Below, in pieces: positions 24,621-33,937 of a stretch of 64,000 nt of DNA. Origin of the DNA: Deltaproteobacteria bacterium (GTDB lineage: Bacteria; Desulfobacterota; Syntrophia; Syntrophales; UBA2210); the NCBI GenBank assembly GCA_016933965.1, contig JAFGTS010000022.1:62001-126000 (forward strand), written 5' to 3'. How positions within the stretch are numbered: the first letter of the stretch is position 1; every line of letters starts with the position of its first letter. Both the position numbers and the translations under genes were made by a program. Under the pieces are notes generated by a model, which was given only the letters and a program-made list of their open reading frames with translations, was not told the DNA's origin and did no database searches.

Positions 24621-25406
24621 ATGCAACCCGACAAGGACAGAATGGCAGCGCAGCTTTTTCTGCGGGCCCTTTTCCCCTTACTGAAAGTGGTACTGAAGGA
24701 TAATCCGAAGATCAGGGAGAAGTTCACCGGCGTGAATGCCAGGTTCCAGTTCGTGGCGAAGGATGACCGGCACGGCGATCTCGGCGCCTATCTTTCATTC
24801 ACCGATGGAGAACTGGAGATCGTCCAGGGCATCTGTGACAACCCCGATATCGCGTTCAAGTTCTCCAGCGTCAAGCGAATGGCAGCCATGCTGGCGGGTA
24901 AACCCGCCCTGTTCCGCATCAAGGGCATTCACCGGCTGGGGCTGTTGTCAAAATTGCTGGCCCTGCTGATGAGCCTGACACTCCTCATGCCCAACGCGCG
25001 TCCAAAGACCCCGGACAAAAAACGAATGAAGGTCAAACTTTCCATCTTCATGATGGCGGCCGCGTTGAGCAAATACAACAAGCTGGGAGACCCCGAGATG
25101 AACAGGTGGACGGGAAAACAACCGGAACGTATCTATCAGTTTTCCGTCATCGGCGAAGAGGACATCGCTGCGTATCTGCGGGTGAAGGCCGGCAACACAC
25201 AGGCGGCACCGGGCAGGTATACCCGAAGGAAGCCCTTTGTGCATATGAAATTCAGAACCGTGGATGAAGCAATACCCGTGCTGGCAAATGACATCAATAT
25301 GGTGAAAGCCGTCGAAAAGGGGTATCTGTCCCTGGAGGGATCACCCGAATACGCGCGGGACGTCGGCAATTTTCTGATGAGGATCCAAGACCTCGTCATG
25401 GGATAA
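24621..25406 (+). CDS. SCP2-like protein (long form)
   Basis: This is a 261-residue protein. Residues 20-110 contain a segment resembling the SCP2 lipid-binding fold (FQFVAKDDRHGDLGAYLSF, LEIVQGICDNPDIAFKF). A hydrophobic patch (LLSKLLALLMSLTLLMP) follows, and the C-terminal half (KPFVHMKFRTVDEAIP) may be a second such domain. The ATG at 24,621 lies one base after the transketolase stop, so the frame's upstream extension is an overlap artefact. Lipid or acyl-CoA binding is inferred from the fold only. Confidence 0.6.
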   Translation: MQPDKDRMAAQLFLRALFPLLKVVLKDNPKIREKFTGVNARFQFVAKDDRHGDLGAYLSFTDGELEIVQGICDNPDIAFKFSSVKRMAAMLAGKPALFRIKGIHRLGLLSKLLALLMSLTLLMPNARPKTPDKKRMKVKLSIFMMAAALSKYNKLGDPEMNRWTGKQPERIYQFSVIGEEDIAAYLRVKAGNTQAAPGRYTRRKPFVHMKFRTVDEAIPVLANDINMVKAVEKGYLSLEGSPEYARDVGNFLMRIQDLVMG

Positions 25407-25429
25407 GCACAATCCGGGAGGAAACGGAA

Positions 25430-26386
25430 ATGGCTTCGTCAGAGAATATTCTCGGCATCACCGGGGCCTTCGGCTACATAGGCAAGCGCCTGTTGAAGCG
25501 GCTCGAACGTGATACCGGGTTCCGGAAGATAATCTGCTTCGATATCATACCGCCTCCGTTTGCTCTTCCGGAACGGTTCGAGTATCGCCGGTGCGACATA
25601 CGGGACGGGGAAAAACTCCTTTCCCTGTTTGTGGAGGCAGGGATCTCCACGGTCATTCACCTCGCTTTCATAGCCTATCCAACGCACGACCCCGGATTCG
25701 AGTTCGATGTGGACGTAAAAGGCACTGCGAACGTCCTGAACGCCTGTGAGAAGACAGGGGTCCGAAAGCTCGTCATCGCCAGTTCAGACTGTGCCTACGG
25801 GTTCTTTGAGGGAACACCCGATTACCTCACGGAAGATACGCCGCCGCGAACCACACCGGGGTTCCCCTACGCCGAGAACAAGGCCGAAATAGAAAAACTG
25901 GTTGCGAAATTTGCCGACGCCAATCCGTCATGCCGGGTCGTCGTGCTGCGGCCATGCATTGTCATGGGCCCCACCTGTGCGAGTACGACGGCGAAATCCA
26001 TGAAAGACCCCGTCATCATCGGCGTGCAAGGCTATGATCCGATCATGCAGTTCGTTCATGAAGATGACGCGGCGGAAGTGTTCTACCAGGCTGCCGTCCG
26101 CGAGGTGTCAGGCATTTTCAATCTGGCTGCCGATGAGGGGCTCAGATATTCCGAACTGGCACGGTTCCTGAACAAGCCGTTCATCACTCTCCCATCCTGG
26201 CTGATCTACAACCTGGTGGAACTCCTGTTCCGTCTCAGGATCGTTCCCTTCGGGAAAGCGCAGATCGACTACATCCGCTACCCATTGTCCATGGACATAC
26301 AAAAGATAAAAACGGAACTCGGCTTCGAACCCCGTTTCTCCACCAAGGAAACCCTGCGCTCCTTCATGGACGCTGCACAACAATAG
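25430..26386 (+). CDS. NAD-dependent epimerase/dehydratase (extended SDR)
   Basis: This is a 318-residue extended SDR: NAD motif GITGAFGYIGKRL, active-site YAENK, and the FVHEDDAAEVF segment typical of the family. It is related to the enzyme at 2,596-3,531, which has FIHEDDLVEIM at the same place. ATG 25,430 follows GGGAGGAAACGGAA. It closes the four-gene transketolase operon and faces the alcohol dehydrogenase gene tail to tail. A hydroxy-lipid or sugar substrate is possible. Confidence 0.82.
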   Translation: MASSENILGITGAFGYIGKRLLKRLERDTGFRKIICFDIIPPPFALPERFEYRRCDIRDGEKLLSLFVEAGISTVIHLAFIAYPTHDPGFEFDVDVKGTANVLNACEKTGVRKLVIASSDCAYGFFEGTPDYLTEDTPPRTTPGFPYAENKAEIEKLVAKFADANPSCRVVVLRPCIVMGPTCASTTAKSMKDPVIIGVQGYDPIMQFVHEDDAAEVFYQAAVREVSGIFNLAADEGLRYSELARFLNKPFITLPSWLIYNLVELLFRLRIVPFGKAQIDYIRYPLSMDIQKIKTELGFEPRFSTKETLRSFMDAAQQ

Positions 26387-26411
26387 AGAGGATTCCGTTC
26401 CGCTGCCGTTT

Positions 26412-27611
26412 TCAGCCGATATCGAAAACCGCCTTGATCACATCGGCCGATTTTTCCTTGACGAGTTTGAAAGCCTTCCGGTAGTCATCAAGCGCAAACC
26501 GGTGTGTGACGAAATCTTCCAGATGAACCTTTTCTTCCCGGATCATCTCGATGGCAAGTTCAAAGCTGCTGATGTCCCGGCCGTCGTAATGCTCACAGCC
26601 ATGGGCGTTGATCCCCACCATCGTGATCTCCTGCTGCCAGACGGGGGTCTGATCAAAGTGAACAGGTTCCAGCTGGTTGCCGATCATGACATAGGTCCCC
26701 CTGGCCTTCAGCCACCGCAATGAGTCATGAATGGTATTTGAATAGCCGACACAATCATAGATAAGATCGAAACCGCCCAGTATGTTGTTGTTTCCGAGGG
26801 GGGCACGATACAGCTTGCCGCCGGTCTCCCCGGCGATCGACTCATAGGGGTCACCTTCGATGGAAACATCCGCTCCGAGTTTCCGGGCCAGTTCCTTTTT
26901 AAAGGGGATCTTTTCAAGAACGTACAGCCTGCATTCCGGCATCAGGACCTTTGCGAATTGAATGACATTCAATCCAATGGTCCCCGCGCCGAGAACCAGG
27001 ACTTTCTCGCCACGCTTCGGAGGACGCTTCAGAACGGCATGAAGGGACACCGAGGCCGGCTCGATAAGAACGGCGATCGTATCCGGTATCCCATCGGGGA
27101 CCTTTACCAGTTGCGTTTCATGGGCGATGAAGTTCGGGCCGAATCCCGCTCCAAGATTTTCAGGCAGCGCTCCAACGGAAAAATTTTCACAGAGCGTATA
27201 GTTTCCTTCGCGGCACTGCGGGCACGCCGGCTCTATCTCCTTCATGGAGCAGCAGGGAAGATATTTCTGCAGAACGACATGGTCTCCCGTCTTCAAATGC
27301 TGAACACCGCTGCCCACCTCGACGATGCTGCCGACGGCTTCATGGCCCATGAAGGCCCTCTTGACCCCGGGCAGTGCCGCTATCGAGATCCGGGGACTGG
27401 CCTTCACAAAGAACATGGAGATGTCCGCTCCACATATGCCCGTCATGATCGTTCTCACCCGCACCCACCGAGGCCCCGGCAGGTCCCGCTCGGGGATATC
27501 GCCATAGGCAACCGGCGATATCGGGCTGTAATACACAAAGGGGAGAATGCCTCCCAGTGCCTTGGTGGCAAGGATCTTCGGAATGTTGACATCAAAGTAG
27601 ATAGATTTCAT
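26412..27611 (-). CDS. Zinc-dependent alcohol dehydrogenase (MDR family)
   Basis: This 399-residue medium-chain dehydrogenase binds catalytic zinc through Cys in TGICGADI and His/Glu in GHEAVG. A Cys-rich structural-zinc loop spans CCSMKEIEPACPQCREGNYTLC, with five Cys in place of the usual four. The NAD motif is VLGAGTIGLNVIQFA. The protein oxidises an alcohol or reduces an aldehyde; the substrate is unknown. It is a single gene with about 720 bases of sequence without an intact gene upstream. Confidence 0.85.
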   Translation of the reverse strand: MKSIYFDVNIPKILATKALGGILPFVYYSPISPVAYGDIPERDLPGPRWVRVRTIMTGICGADISMFFVKASPRISIAALPGVKRAFMGHEAVGSIVEVGSGVQHLKTGDHVVLQKYLPCCSMKEIEPACPQCREGNYTLCENFSVGALPENLGAGFGPNFIAHETQLVKVPDGIPDTIAVLIEPASVSLHAVLKRPPKRGEKVLVLGAGTIGLNVIQFAKVLMPECRLYVLEKIPFKKELARKLGADVSIEGDPYESIAGETGGKLYRAPLGNNNILGGFDLIYDCVGYSNTIHDSLRWLKARGTYVMIGNQLEPVHFDQTPVWQQEITMVGINAHGCEHYDGRDISSFELAIEMIREEKVHLEDFVTHRFALDDYRKAFKLVKEKSADVIKAVFDIG

Positions 27612-28112
27612 GGCTGCTCCAGTTCCGGAACCGATCGGTTCCTTATTGCTGAGACTTAACCATTTTCTTTTTTCCCTGAGATGCCATTATGACACCGGCA
27701 ACTCCATATGACAGAGCGGTTACTCCAAGGAACGCGTGAATTCAGGATCAGGCTGGATACCGGATCGCGTTCACCATGACAGGTAAAATGATATGTACCG
27801 ACCATTTATAAGGTAAATTGCACATAATTCAAAGGGGAATTCAAGGGTTCTGTATCGGGTCATCCCGGCAGGAAAATCAAAGGAACAGGCAGGCAAGAGA
27901 CCTGATCCCGGATTTTACCGAATTACATTTCCATTTTTTCCCGAACTTTTATGGAGGGATCGCACTATGGCACACCGAGGAATTGTCATGGAATCCGATA
28001 TCTGATACATTCGCGGGGCTTCCATGATACAATTTTTTGCGTTTTTCGACAGAATCCGAACGAGAGAGATCAGCACAATACATATTTCGAGGAAAAGTTA
28101 CGCGAGGTTTAG
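27612..28112. other. Intergenic region, no intact gene
   Basis: About 500 bases upstream of the alcohol dehydrogenase show no recognisable gene. The left end must hold that gene's promoter. The right end runs into the acyl-CoA synthetase relic, and part of this stretch may be further decayed sequence of the same gene, but I could not recognise synthetase motifs in any frame. Confidence 0.5.
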
Positions 28113-28265
28113 TATCCGATCGAGTGGTGCAAAGGGAAAACGGCAAGCTACAGAGTTCCGAAATCAGTCGATTTTGCAACTGATTTTCCAAGGACGGCGG
28201 CCGGCAAGGTGCTGAAAAAGACCCTGCGGGAGAAATACTGGGAAGGACATAAACGTAAGATCTGA
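28113..28265 (+). pseudogene. Relic: C-terminus of a fatty-acyl-CoA synthetase
   Basis: An open stretch of 50 codons ends in TGA 28,263-28,265 and reads YPIEWCKGKTASYRVPKS, then VDFATDFPRTAAGKVLKK, then TLREKYW near the end. This is the standard A10 C-terminus of AMP-forming long-chain acyl-CoA synthetases, including the catalytic Lys in AAGK. A TAG stops the frame immediately upstream (28,110-28,112) and no earlier part of a synthetase is recognisable. It is a truncated remnant. It differs from the two intact ligases of this window, which have SEK in place of AGK. Confidence 0.78.
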
Positions 28266-28284
28266 CCACATTTCGCATTTTGTC

Positions 28285-28325
28285 AGAAAAAACAGGGGGT
28301 CACGACATTATCGTAACCCCCTGTT
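28285..28325 (-). terminator. Intrinsic terminator of tRNA-fMet
   Basis: AACAGGGGGTTACGA pairs with TCGTGACCCCCTGTT (one mismatch or wobble pair) around a short loop, followed on the minus strand by a T-run (complement of 28,285-28,290). It lies seven bases beyond the tRNA 3' end. Confidence 0.85.
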
Positions 28326-28331
28326 CTTATT

Positions 28332-28408
<77 letters not shown>

Positions 28409-28434
28409 TCATGGTCGCCTCTCAGAAGTGACGA

Positions 28435-28463
28435 ACTGTAACCAAATCTCTTACGGATGTCAA
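28435..28463 (-). promoter_or_regulatory. Promoter of tRNA-fMet
   Basis: On the minus strand TTGACA (28,463-28,458) and TACAGT (28,440-28,435) are separated by 17 bases, about 27 bases upstream of the mature tRNA 5' end. It is a near-consensus sigma-70 promoter located between the cyclase stop codon and the tRNA. Confidence 0.75.
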
Positions 28464-28469
28464 GCCCTT

Positions 28470-29450
28470 TTACGGCAAAGAATTGAGAAGGGCGTATACG
28501 CCGACCTTACGGAGAGTGCCTTTCATCACCAAGGGATCCACTCTATGAACAGGGGCGATCCCCTGTGTCTCCCTCATGGTCTCCTCGCAGATCAGGATCT
28601 GATCCTTCCCGGCACGGCTTTCAAGCCGGGCCGCCACGTTCACGGGCGGTCCGAACACGGTATATTCCTTTTTACGCGGGGAGCCAAAAATGCCCGCCAG
28701 GACCTCACCCGTGCTGATGCCGATCCCGATGGACAGGCCGGCGCTGTTTCTCCCGGCTATTTCCCGCATCATCGCTCCCGCACACCGGACGGCCCGCAGC
28801 GCGGCGTCATCCTGCGCGACGGGCACCCCGAAGACACCCATGATCCCGTCACCGATATGCTTGTCCAGCGTACCGTCATGCTCGCAGATAATCCGGTCCA
28901 TGGGCGAAAAATATTTGACGTTCACCAGTTCCGACAGTTCGTCGCCCGTCAGCCGTTCCGACAGTTCCGTGAAACCCCTGATATCGCAGAAGAGTATCGT
29001 GGCCTTGCGCAGCCTCGGAAGGATCCGCATTCCCTCTTTCTGCATCTCCCGGAAGACCTCCTCGGACACGAACTGCTTCAGGCGTCTTTTCAGGGTGCAT
29101 TCACGGACTTTTACACGGAGCTCGGCATTTAAAAAGGGCTTCGTGATAAACCCGTCAATCCCGGCATTCACCGATTCGATCGCGCTTTCCATCGTGGCGT
29201 ACCCGGTGAGCATGATGCGCGTTATCTCGGGGTTCAACCGCCCGATCTCGACCAGCGTTTCAAGGCCGTCGATACCCGGCATTTTGAAATCACATATGAC
29301 CGTTTCGATACCCTCCATGCAGCGTTTCACCAGTTCGATCGCGTCCCGCCCGTTCCGGGCTGTGTGCACCGCGTAGCCGTCATGCTCAAGTGCTTTCCGC
29401 AATGACCGCCTGACCCCCTCTTCATCATCGACAATCAGAAGTCCCATCAT
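28470..29450 (-). CDS. Response regulator with class III adenylate/guanylate cyclase domain
   Basis: This 326-residue protein has a receiver domain over residues 1-120 ([12 protein letters not shown], phospho-acceptor Asp in VICDFKMPG, Thr/Ser in MLTGYAT, Lys in FITKPF). A class III cyclase domain covers about residues 150-315, with the metal-binding Asp in ATILFCDIRGFTELSERL and in LDKHIGDGIMGVFG. The cyclic nucleotide made should depend on phosphorylation by the adjacent kinase. ATG 29,450 follows GAGGAGGACAT and overlaps the 3' end of the kinase gene by 26 bases, so the pair is co-translated. A cyclic-nucleotide output could feed a Crp-type regulator; that link is speculative. Confidence 0.88.
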   Translation of the reverse strand: MMGLLIVDDEEGVRRSLRKALEHDGYAVHTARNGRDAIELVKRCMEGIETVICDFKMPGIDGLETLVEIGRLNPEITRIMLTGYATMESAIESVNAGIDGFITKPFLNAELRVKVRECTLKRRLKQFVSEEVFREMQKEGMRILPRLRKATILFCDIRGFTELSERLTGDELSELVNVKYFSPMDRIICEHDGTLDKHIGDGIMGVFGVPVAQDDAALRAVRCAGAMMREIAGRNSAGLSIGIGISTGEVLAGIFGSPRKKEYTVFGPPVNVAARLESRAGKDQILICEETMRETQGIAPVHRVDPLVMKGTLRKVGVYALLNSLP

Positions 29451-31659
29451 ATGTCCTCCTCTCCACGGGAAGCGTGACCGTGACAACAGCGCCCTTCCCT
29501 GTTTCGCTCAGCACCTGGATGTCCCCGCCGTGACGTTTTACGATCTCATGGGACAGGTAGAGGCCAAGGCCGGTACCGGCGCCGGGTTCCTTGGTCGTAA
29601 AGAACGGTTTGAACATTTCCTGCATGATGTCCTGCGGTATTCCCCGGCCCGTGTCACGACATTCGATCCGGATCTCTTTTCGGCTTCCGTCATATGCTGT
29701 GCGCAACAGGATCGTTCCGCCCGGTCGCGGCAGGGCATCAATGGCATTTCCAATGATGTTGATGAAGACCCGGCCGAGATTGGAAAAATTACCCATGATA
29801 CAGGGTATGGTTTCGTCCAGTTCCCTGACCACGGCAACGTCTTCCTTCCTGCAGCGGTTGCCCAGGACCCGAAGAGCATCGTCCACGACCCGGTTCATAT
29901 GAACGGGTTCTTCATAGGTGTCCGTCTGCCGCGACACGCCCAGAAGGCTTTTGACGATCTCCCCCGCACGGCTCAGTTCCTTCAGAGAAAAGTCGAGATC
30001 ATCACGGGCTTCGGTAAAACGATCATCGGAAGAACTCAATTCATCGAGCATTTCTGCGGTCGTTTCAACAAGGCTTGACGCGCTCGCCAGGGGATTGTTC
30101 AACTCGTGAGCCGCTCCCGCCACGAGCTGTCCGATGGCAGCAAGGCTTTCGGAACGGATCAGCTGCTGCTGGGTGCGCTCTTTTTCAGCAAGGGCGTTCA
30201 TCAGTTCCCGCGTTCGCTCTTTGACCTTCTCTTCGAGGTGCGTATTCATTGCCTCTATCTCTTCATAGCGCCGGGCGTTCTCAAGGGCGATCGCCGTCTG
30301 GTTCGCGATGGTGGTCAACAATTCTATGTCTTCCGGAACATACATTTCACCGGACTCTTTCTGTGAGAGGCCGATGACGCCGATGGGAACGTCGCCTGAC
30401 AGAACGGGCACGAGAAGCGTTGCCCCGGTTTTTGTGAAAAGGTCCGCCAAGGATTGGTGCTCTTCGGGCGTCGCTTTCTTCCGTTCAAGACCTGCCGTTG
30501 TGAGCGCCGCCGGTTCCCTTCTGAAATATTCCGACACCCGTCTCCAGGAGGTCGGTCCGGTTGCATCTGTCCGGCAATATCCCGAGGGATATGACACAAC
30601 CATCGCCGCGCCGCGGTCGGAGAACAAAAGGAACACCTTTCCGATACCCATGGAGGATCTGATGGAACGCATCAGATAGGCGGCGATCTCTTCCATTCGC
30701 AGGAGAGATGTCATGACGCGGCTGATCTCCCTGAGTGTCGCGCGGTAATCGTACCGGCCCGGGAAGAAGAGTGTGTCAACGAAGCGCTGAACGACCGCCC
30801 GCAAGGGATTGAAGATCAGAACGACCGCCACAGACACGATGAGAGGCACCACCAGAGGGTCACCGCCGGCAAACCCCAGGGAGAACCGGTTGAAGGCGTA
30901 AAGAGCGCAGATATACAGAACTGTCAGCGATCCCGTGAGAATGATATAGACCGAGCCCTTCCGTATGACGGCACCCATGTCGAGCAGATCATATTTGAAG
31001 ATGCCCACGGCAAGAATGATCCCCGGGATGAAACTGAAATTGCCCATGGGATAGATATTGTATCCGGCGATCGGCAGTGAGTTCATCAGGATCATGAAAG
31101 ACATCCCACCCATGCCGACGAGAATGTATCTGATCCTGTTCCTGAACAGGCTGTCAGGGGTTTCCTCCATTGTCCTGAGCAAAATAAAAACGCAATAGAG
31201 AACGGTGATGGCACCGCCGCCGATGAACAGGAGATAGAGGGGGCCGGCATCAGCGATGACCCCGAAGGAGTATTCATTGAATCCCCTGATAAAGTTGCCT
31301 CCCTGGGTAAAGGGAACCAGGAGCACGCTGAAGGCGAACCCGGCCAGCTCCAGTTTCCGCCGGTTCCGAATGCCAAGGAAGGCATGGACGAATCGAAGAT
31401 AGAGGGGAACGCTGAACAGGAACAACAGATAGGCGGCACGGTCAAGTTTCAGGGCGAGACCCTTGTCCGCCAGGATCGATACCTGGGCGATGTCAAGATT
31501 AATGAGCGTGCCGAGAAGGCACAGAAGGGCGAACAGACAGGTCACGGCATTCTTCCGGCCCTTCAACAGAGAAATACAGGCAAGGGCCAGGAGGATACTC
31601 GCTCCCAGCACGGGCGGCAGAAAAGCGACACCCGGCTCTCTGAAACCGTTTGAACACAC
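29425..31659 (-). CDS. Membrane sensor histidine kinase (7TM-like, GAF, HisKA, HATPase)
   Basis: This is a 744-residue protein. The N-terminal half has about eight to nine hydrophobic segments (for example [35 protein letters not shown]), like the histidine-kinase 7TM input region. A GAF domain spans roughly residues 310-460 ([10 protein letters not shown] at its end), then a coiled coil, then the phospho-acceptor H-box [12 protein letters not shown], and the ATPase boxes ([28 protein letters not shown]). It is expected to phosphorylate the overlapping response regulator/cyclase. The start is GTG 31,659 with GGGGGG ten bases upstream. The ligand is unknown. Confidence 0.9.
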   Translation of the reverse strand: MCSNGFREPGVAFLPPVLGASILLALACISLLKGRKNAVTCLFALLCLLGTLINLDIAQVSILADKGLALKLDRAAYLLFLFSVPLYLRFVHAFLGIRNRRKLELAGFAFSVLLVPFTQGGNFIRGFNEYSFGVIADAGPLYLLFIGGGAITVLYCVFILLRTMEETPDSLFRNRIRYILVGMGGMSFMILMNSLPIAGYNIYPMGNFSFIPGIILAVGIFKYDLLDMGAVIRKGSVYIILTGSLTVLYICALYAFNRFSLGFAGGDPLVVPLIVSVAVVLIFNPLRAVVQRFVDTLFFPGRYDYRATLREISRVMTSLLRMEEIAAYLMRSIRSSMGIGKVFLLFSDRGAAMVVSYPSGYCRTDATGPTSWRRVSEYFRREPAALTTAGLERKKATPEEHQSLADLFTKTGATLLVPVLSGDVPIGVIGLSQKESGEMYVPEDIELLTTIANQTAIALENARRYEEIEAMNTHLEEKVKERTRELMNALAEKERTQQQLIRSESLAAIGQLVAGAAHELNNPLASASSLVETTAEMLDELSSSDDRFTEARDDLDFSLKELSRAGEIVKSLLGVSRQTDTYEEPVHMNRVVDDALRVLGNRCRKEDVAVVRELDETIPCIMGNFSNLGRVFINIIGNAIDALPRPGGTILLRTAYDGSRKEIRIECRDTGRGIPQDIMQEMFKPFFTTKEPGAGTGLGLYLSHEIVKRHGGDIQVLSETGKGAVVTVTLPVERRTYDGTSDCR

Positions 31660-31759
31660 AGCTACTCATCCCCCCGACTATAGCTGTGATCTTCCGTCTC
31701 TTATGGAACGGACGGAGCAAAACCGACAGGAATCCCGACACGGTCCCCAAACGACCGGT

Positions 31760-32308
31760 TCAGAAGAGGAACACCGCCGCGGCCACTACCGAGGTGTAGC
31801 CGCCGTTCTTCGCAATGGCGGACTGTGTCATATTCCTGGTCTTGACGATCTTTCCACTGATCTTGAATATCTCTTCCTTTTCGTCCCAACTTGCATCAAC
31901 ATCGAAATCAATGCCCAGTGTCGACGCGAGCATGGCCGCCGCGAGGTCTTCAGCATAATCTCCGGCTTCTTTTTCGGTCTGGCCGAAGGCGTGATGTTCG
32001 CTGATATATCCGTAGGCGCTCTTATCAGCGGGAATGGCGCATCCCACGGTCGCGGCGATGAGCCGCCGTGGTTCGTTGCTGCAGTTCCGGCTCATGACGC
32101 AATAGGTTATATTTCCCGGTTCCAGCAGCTTCAGACCCCGCTCCCGCGATATGAGCTTGCATCCCGGCGGGAAAATGCTGGATACCATGACGAGATTGCA
32201 TTTTTCTATTCCGGCGTCTCTGAGGGCAAGTTCGAAGGAATGGAGTTCTTCCTTGTGAAAGCCGACGCCCTTCGTGAAAAACATCTTTTTGGGAACATAA
32301 TCGTTCAC
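31760..32308 (-). CDS. pdaD: Pyruvoyl-dependent arginine decarboxylase
   Basis: This 182-residue proenzyme should cleave itself between Ser43 and Ser44 in [11 protein letters not shown], giving a beta chain and an alpha chain with an N-terminal pyruvoyl group, the cofactor for converting arginine to agmatine. [21 protein letters not shown] in the second half is typical of the family. The GTG start at 32,308 has AGGGGG eight bases upstream. Agmatinase is encoded 23 bases upstream, so together they make putrescine from arginine. Confidence 0.93.
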   Translation of the reverse strand: MNDYVPKKMFFTKGVGFHKEELHSFELALRDAGIEKCNLVMVSSIFPPGCKLISRERGLKLLEPGNITYCVMSRNCSNEPRRLIAATVGCAIPADKSAYGYISEHHAFGQTEKEAGDYAEDLAAAMLASTLGIDFDVDASWDEKEEIFKISGKIVKTRNMTQSAIAKNGGYTSVVAAAVFLF

Positions 32309-32331
32309 TGTTTTCGCCCCCTGTCCTGTAT

Positions 32332-33183
32332 TTACGATCGGTCGGCATATCCGATGATCCGGTACACCAGCTTTGCGGCCAAGAAATCAGGAGCGATCAT
32401 CCCCGGGATCGGGCATAATTCCACTACATCAAAACCGCATATATGGCAGGAAAGTGAAACTTCACTGATAAGCCGGATTACTTCTTTCCAGTTCATTCCA
32501 CCTGGTTCAGGCGTACCCGTGGCGGGCATGATCGCCGGATCGAATACATCTAGATCGAGTGAGACATATACATCGTTTGACAAGTTATCACAAATTTTTT
32601 TTACCCACTGAGGCTCACCATCCATGTTATCGGGTGAGACCTGCATGATATTGTTATCACTCACATATTCAGCCTCTTCGACACTCATGCTCCTGACGCC
32701 GACCTGAACGATCGGGCATGTCTCGACTATTCTCCTGGCAACGCAGGCGTGACTGAAAGGGCTGCCCTGGTATGATTCCCGCATATCGGCATGGGCATCG
32801 AGGTGAAGGACGGAGATAGACGGGTAGCGTTCCTTCATGGCATGGACCGCGCCGATGGTCACGCTGTGCTCTCCCCCCAGAAGGATGGGGACCCGGTCGC
32901 CGTCGAGAATCTCCTCGACCGCCTTCTGGACCCTTTCAACCATGAACCCGGGACCGCGGGCATCCGCCTCAAGGGGCGGCAGCGTGTGAATTCCCGCTCG
33001 AAAGGTTTCCTTTCGAAGCTCATCGTCGAACAATTCCATGTTGGCCGATGCCTCGAGGATCGCCGCCGGCCCTTTTCTCGATCCGGCCATATAGGTGGAT
33101 GTGAGGTCATAGGGCACCGGCAGCACGACAAAACGCGCCGTCTCCAATGCCGCGTGTTCCACGCCGATACCACCGAAGTTCAT
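32332..33183 (-). CDS. speB: Agmatinase (ureohydrolase)
   Basis: This is a 283-residue binuclear Mn2+ enzyme. The metal motifs are all present: [13 protein letters not shown] and SLDLDVFDP. It should hydrolyse agmatine to putrescine and urea, using agmatine from the neighbouring decarboxylase. The start at ATG 33,183 follows CAGGAGGTCTCTCA. Arginase and guanidinobutyrase share the fold, but the partner gene favours agmatinase. No downstream spermidine synthase gene is nearby. Confidence 0.92.
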   Translation of the reverse strand: MNFGGIGVEHAALETARFVVLPVPYDLTSTYMAGSRKGPAAILEASANMELFDDELRKETFRAGIHTLPPLEADARGPGFMVERVQKAVEEILDGDRVPILLGGEHSVTIGAVHAMKERYPSISVLHLDAHADMRESYQGSPFSHACVARRIVETCPIVQVGVRSMSVEEAEYVSDNNIMQVSPDNMDGEPQWVKKICDNLSNDVYVSLDLDVFDPAIMPATGTPEPGGMNWKEVIRLISEVSLSCHICGFDVVELCPIPGMIAPDFLAAKLVYRIIGYADRS

Positions 33184-33217
33184 TGAGAGACCTCCTGTAA
33201 CATACCGTTGTTGACCA

Positions 33218-33937
33218 TCATCGATCATACTTCATAAGGGTAAACGTGCCTGCTTCATATTGAAGATAGGTGAACTGGCTGATCCAGTCCCCCAGGAGCG
33301 CCAGGGTCCGCTCCGTCCCGTTCAGGAACCGTCGTTCCAGAAGGGCTTCATGGCAGTGCCCCAGGATCACGGCGTCGTAACCCTCAGCAAATTTTTCCCC
33401 GGCGAATGATTTCATCTTCTCCACCAGCCCGTGATCAAGGGCGCCGAGATGGTCCCGGCTTATGTTCGAACTGAACAGGGCCACTTTCCATATGAGGGCC
33501 GGCGGAAGGATACGCTGCAGAGCGTAAAGGCTTCGACTCCTCAGTATCCTTCTCAGAAAGAGGTACCGGCGATTCGTTCTGTCCACGGTATCTCCGTGGG
33601 CCAGGTAGATGCGGCTACCGTCAAGCCGGATATCGGCGCTTTCGGAAAAAACGGTCACCCCGCGAGGTTCGAAAAAATCCTTCAGAAAGAAATCATGGTT
33701 CCCTTCGCAATAGGAAATTCGCACCCCGCTTGATCCCAGTTCGAACAATGCATCGAGAACGGGTTTAAAATCCTCGTAGATCGCATTTTCATGACAGAAC
33801 CAGAAGTCAAAGAAGTCTCCGGCGACAAAAAGATGGTCAACGGCGCCGTTCATGGAACGGAGGAAATCCAGAAGACGCCCGTATCCCGGTTGTGTCCGTT
33901 CTTTCAGATGCGCGTCGGAGAGAAAGATCGCCTTCAT
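33218..33937 (-). CDS. Metallophosphoesterase, UDP-diacylglucosamine hydrolase (LpxH)-like
   Basis: This 239-residue calcineurin-type phosphatase has the full metal signature: SDAHL, GDFFDFW, EGNHD, LAHGD and LGHCHEA. The size and the GDFFDFW/EGNHDFFL segments are those of LpxH, which releases UMP from UDP-2,3-diacylglucosamine in lipid A synthesis. It begins four bases inside the stop of the PHP gene (ATGA overlap) and precedes agmatinase. The lipid A role is likely but not proven, as related enzymes act on other nucleotides. Confidence 0.78.
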   Translation of the reverse strand: MKAIFLSDAHLKERTQPGYGRLLDFLRSMNGAVDHLFVAGDFFDFWFCHENAIYEDFKPVLDALFELGSSGVRISYCEGNHDFFLKDFFEPRGVTVFSESADIRLDGSRIYLAHGDTVDRTNRRYLFLRRILRSRSLYALQRILPPALIWKVALFSSNISRDHLGALDHGLVEKMKSFAGEKFAEGYDAVILGHCHEALLERRFLNGTERTLALLGDWISQFTYLQYEAGTFTLMKYDR

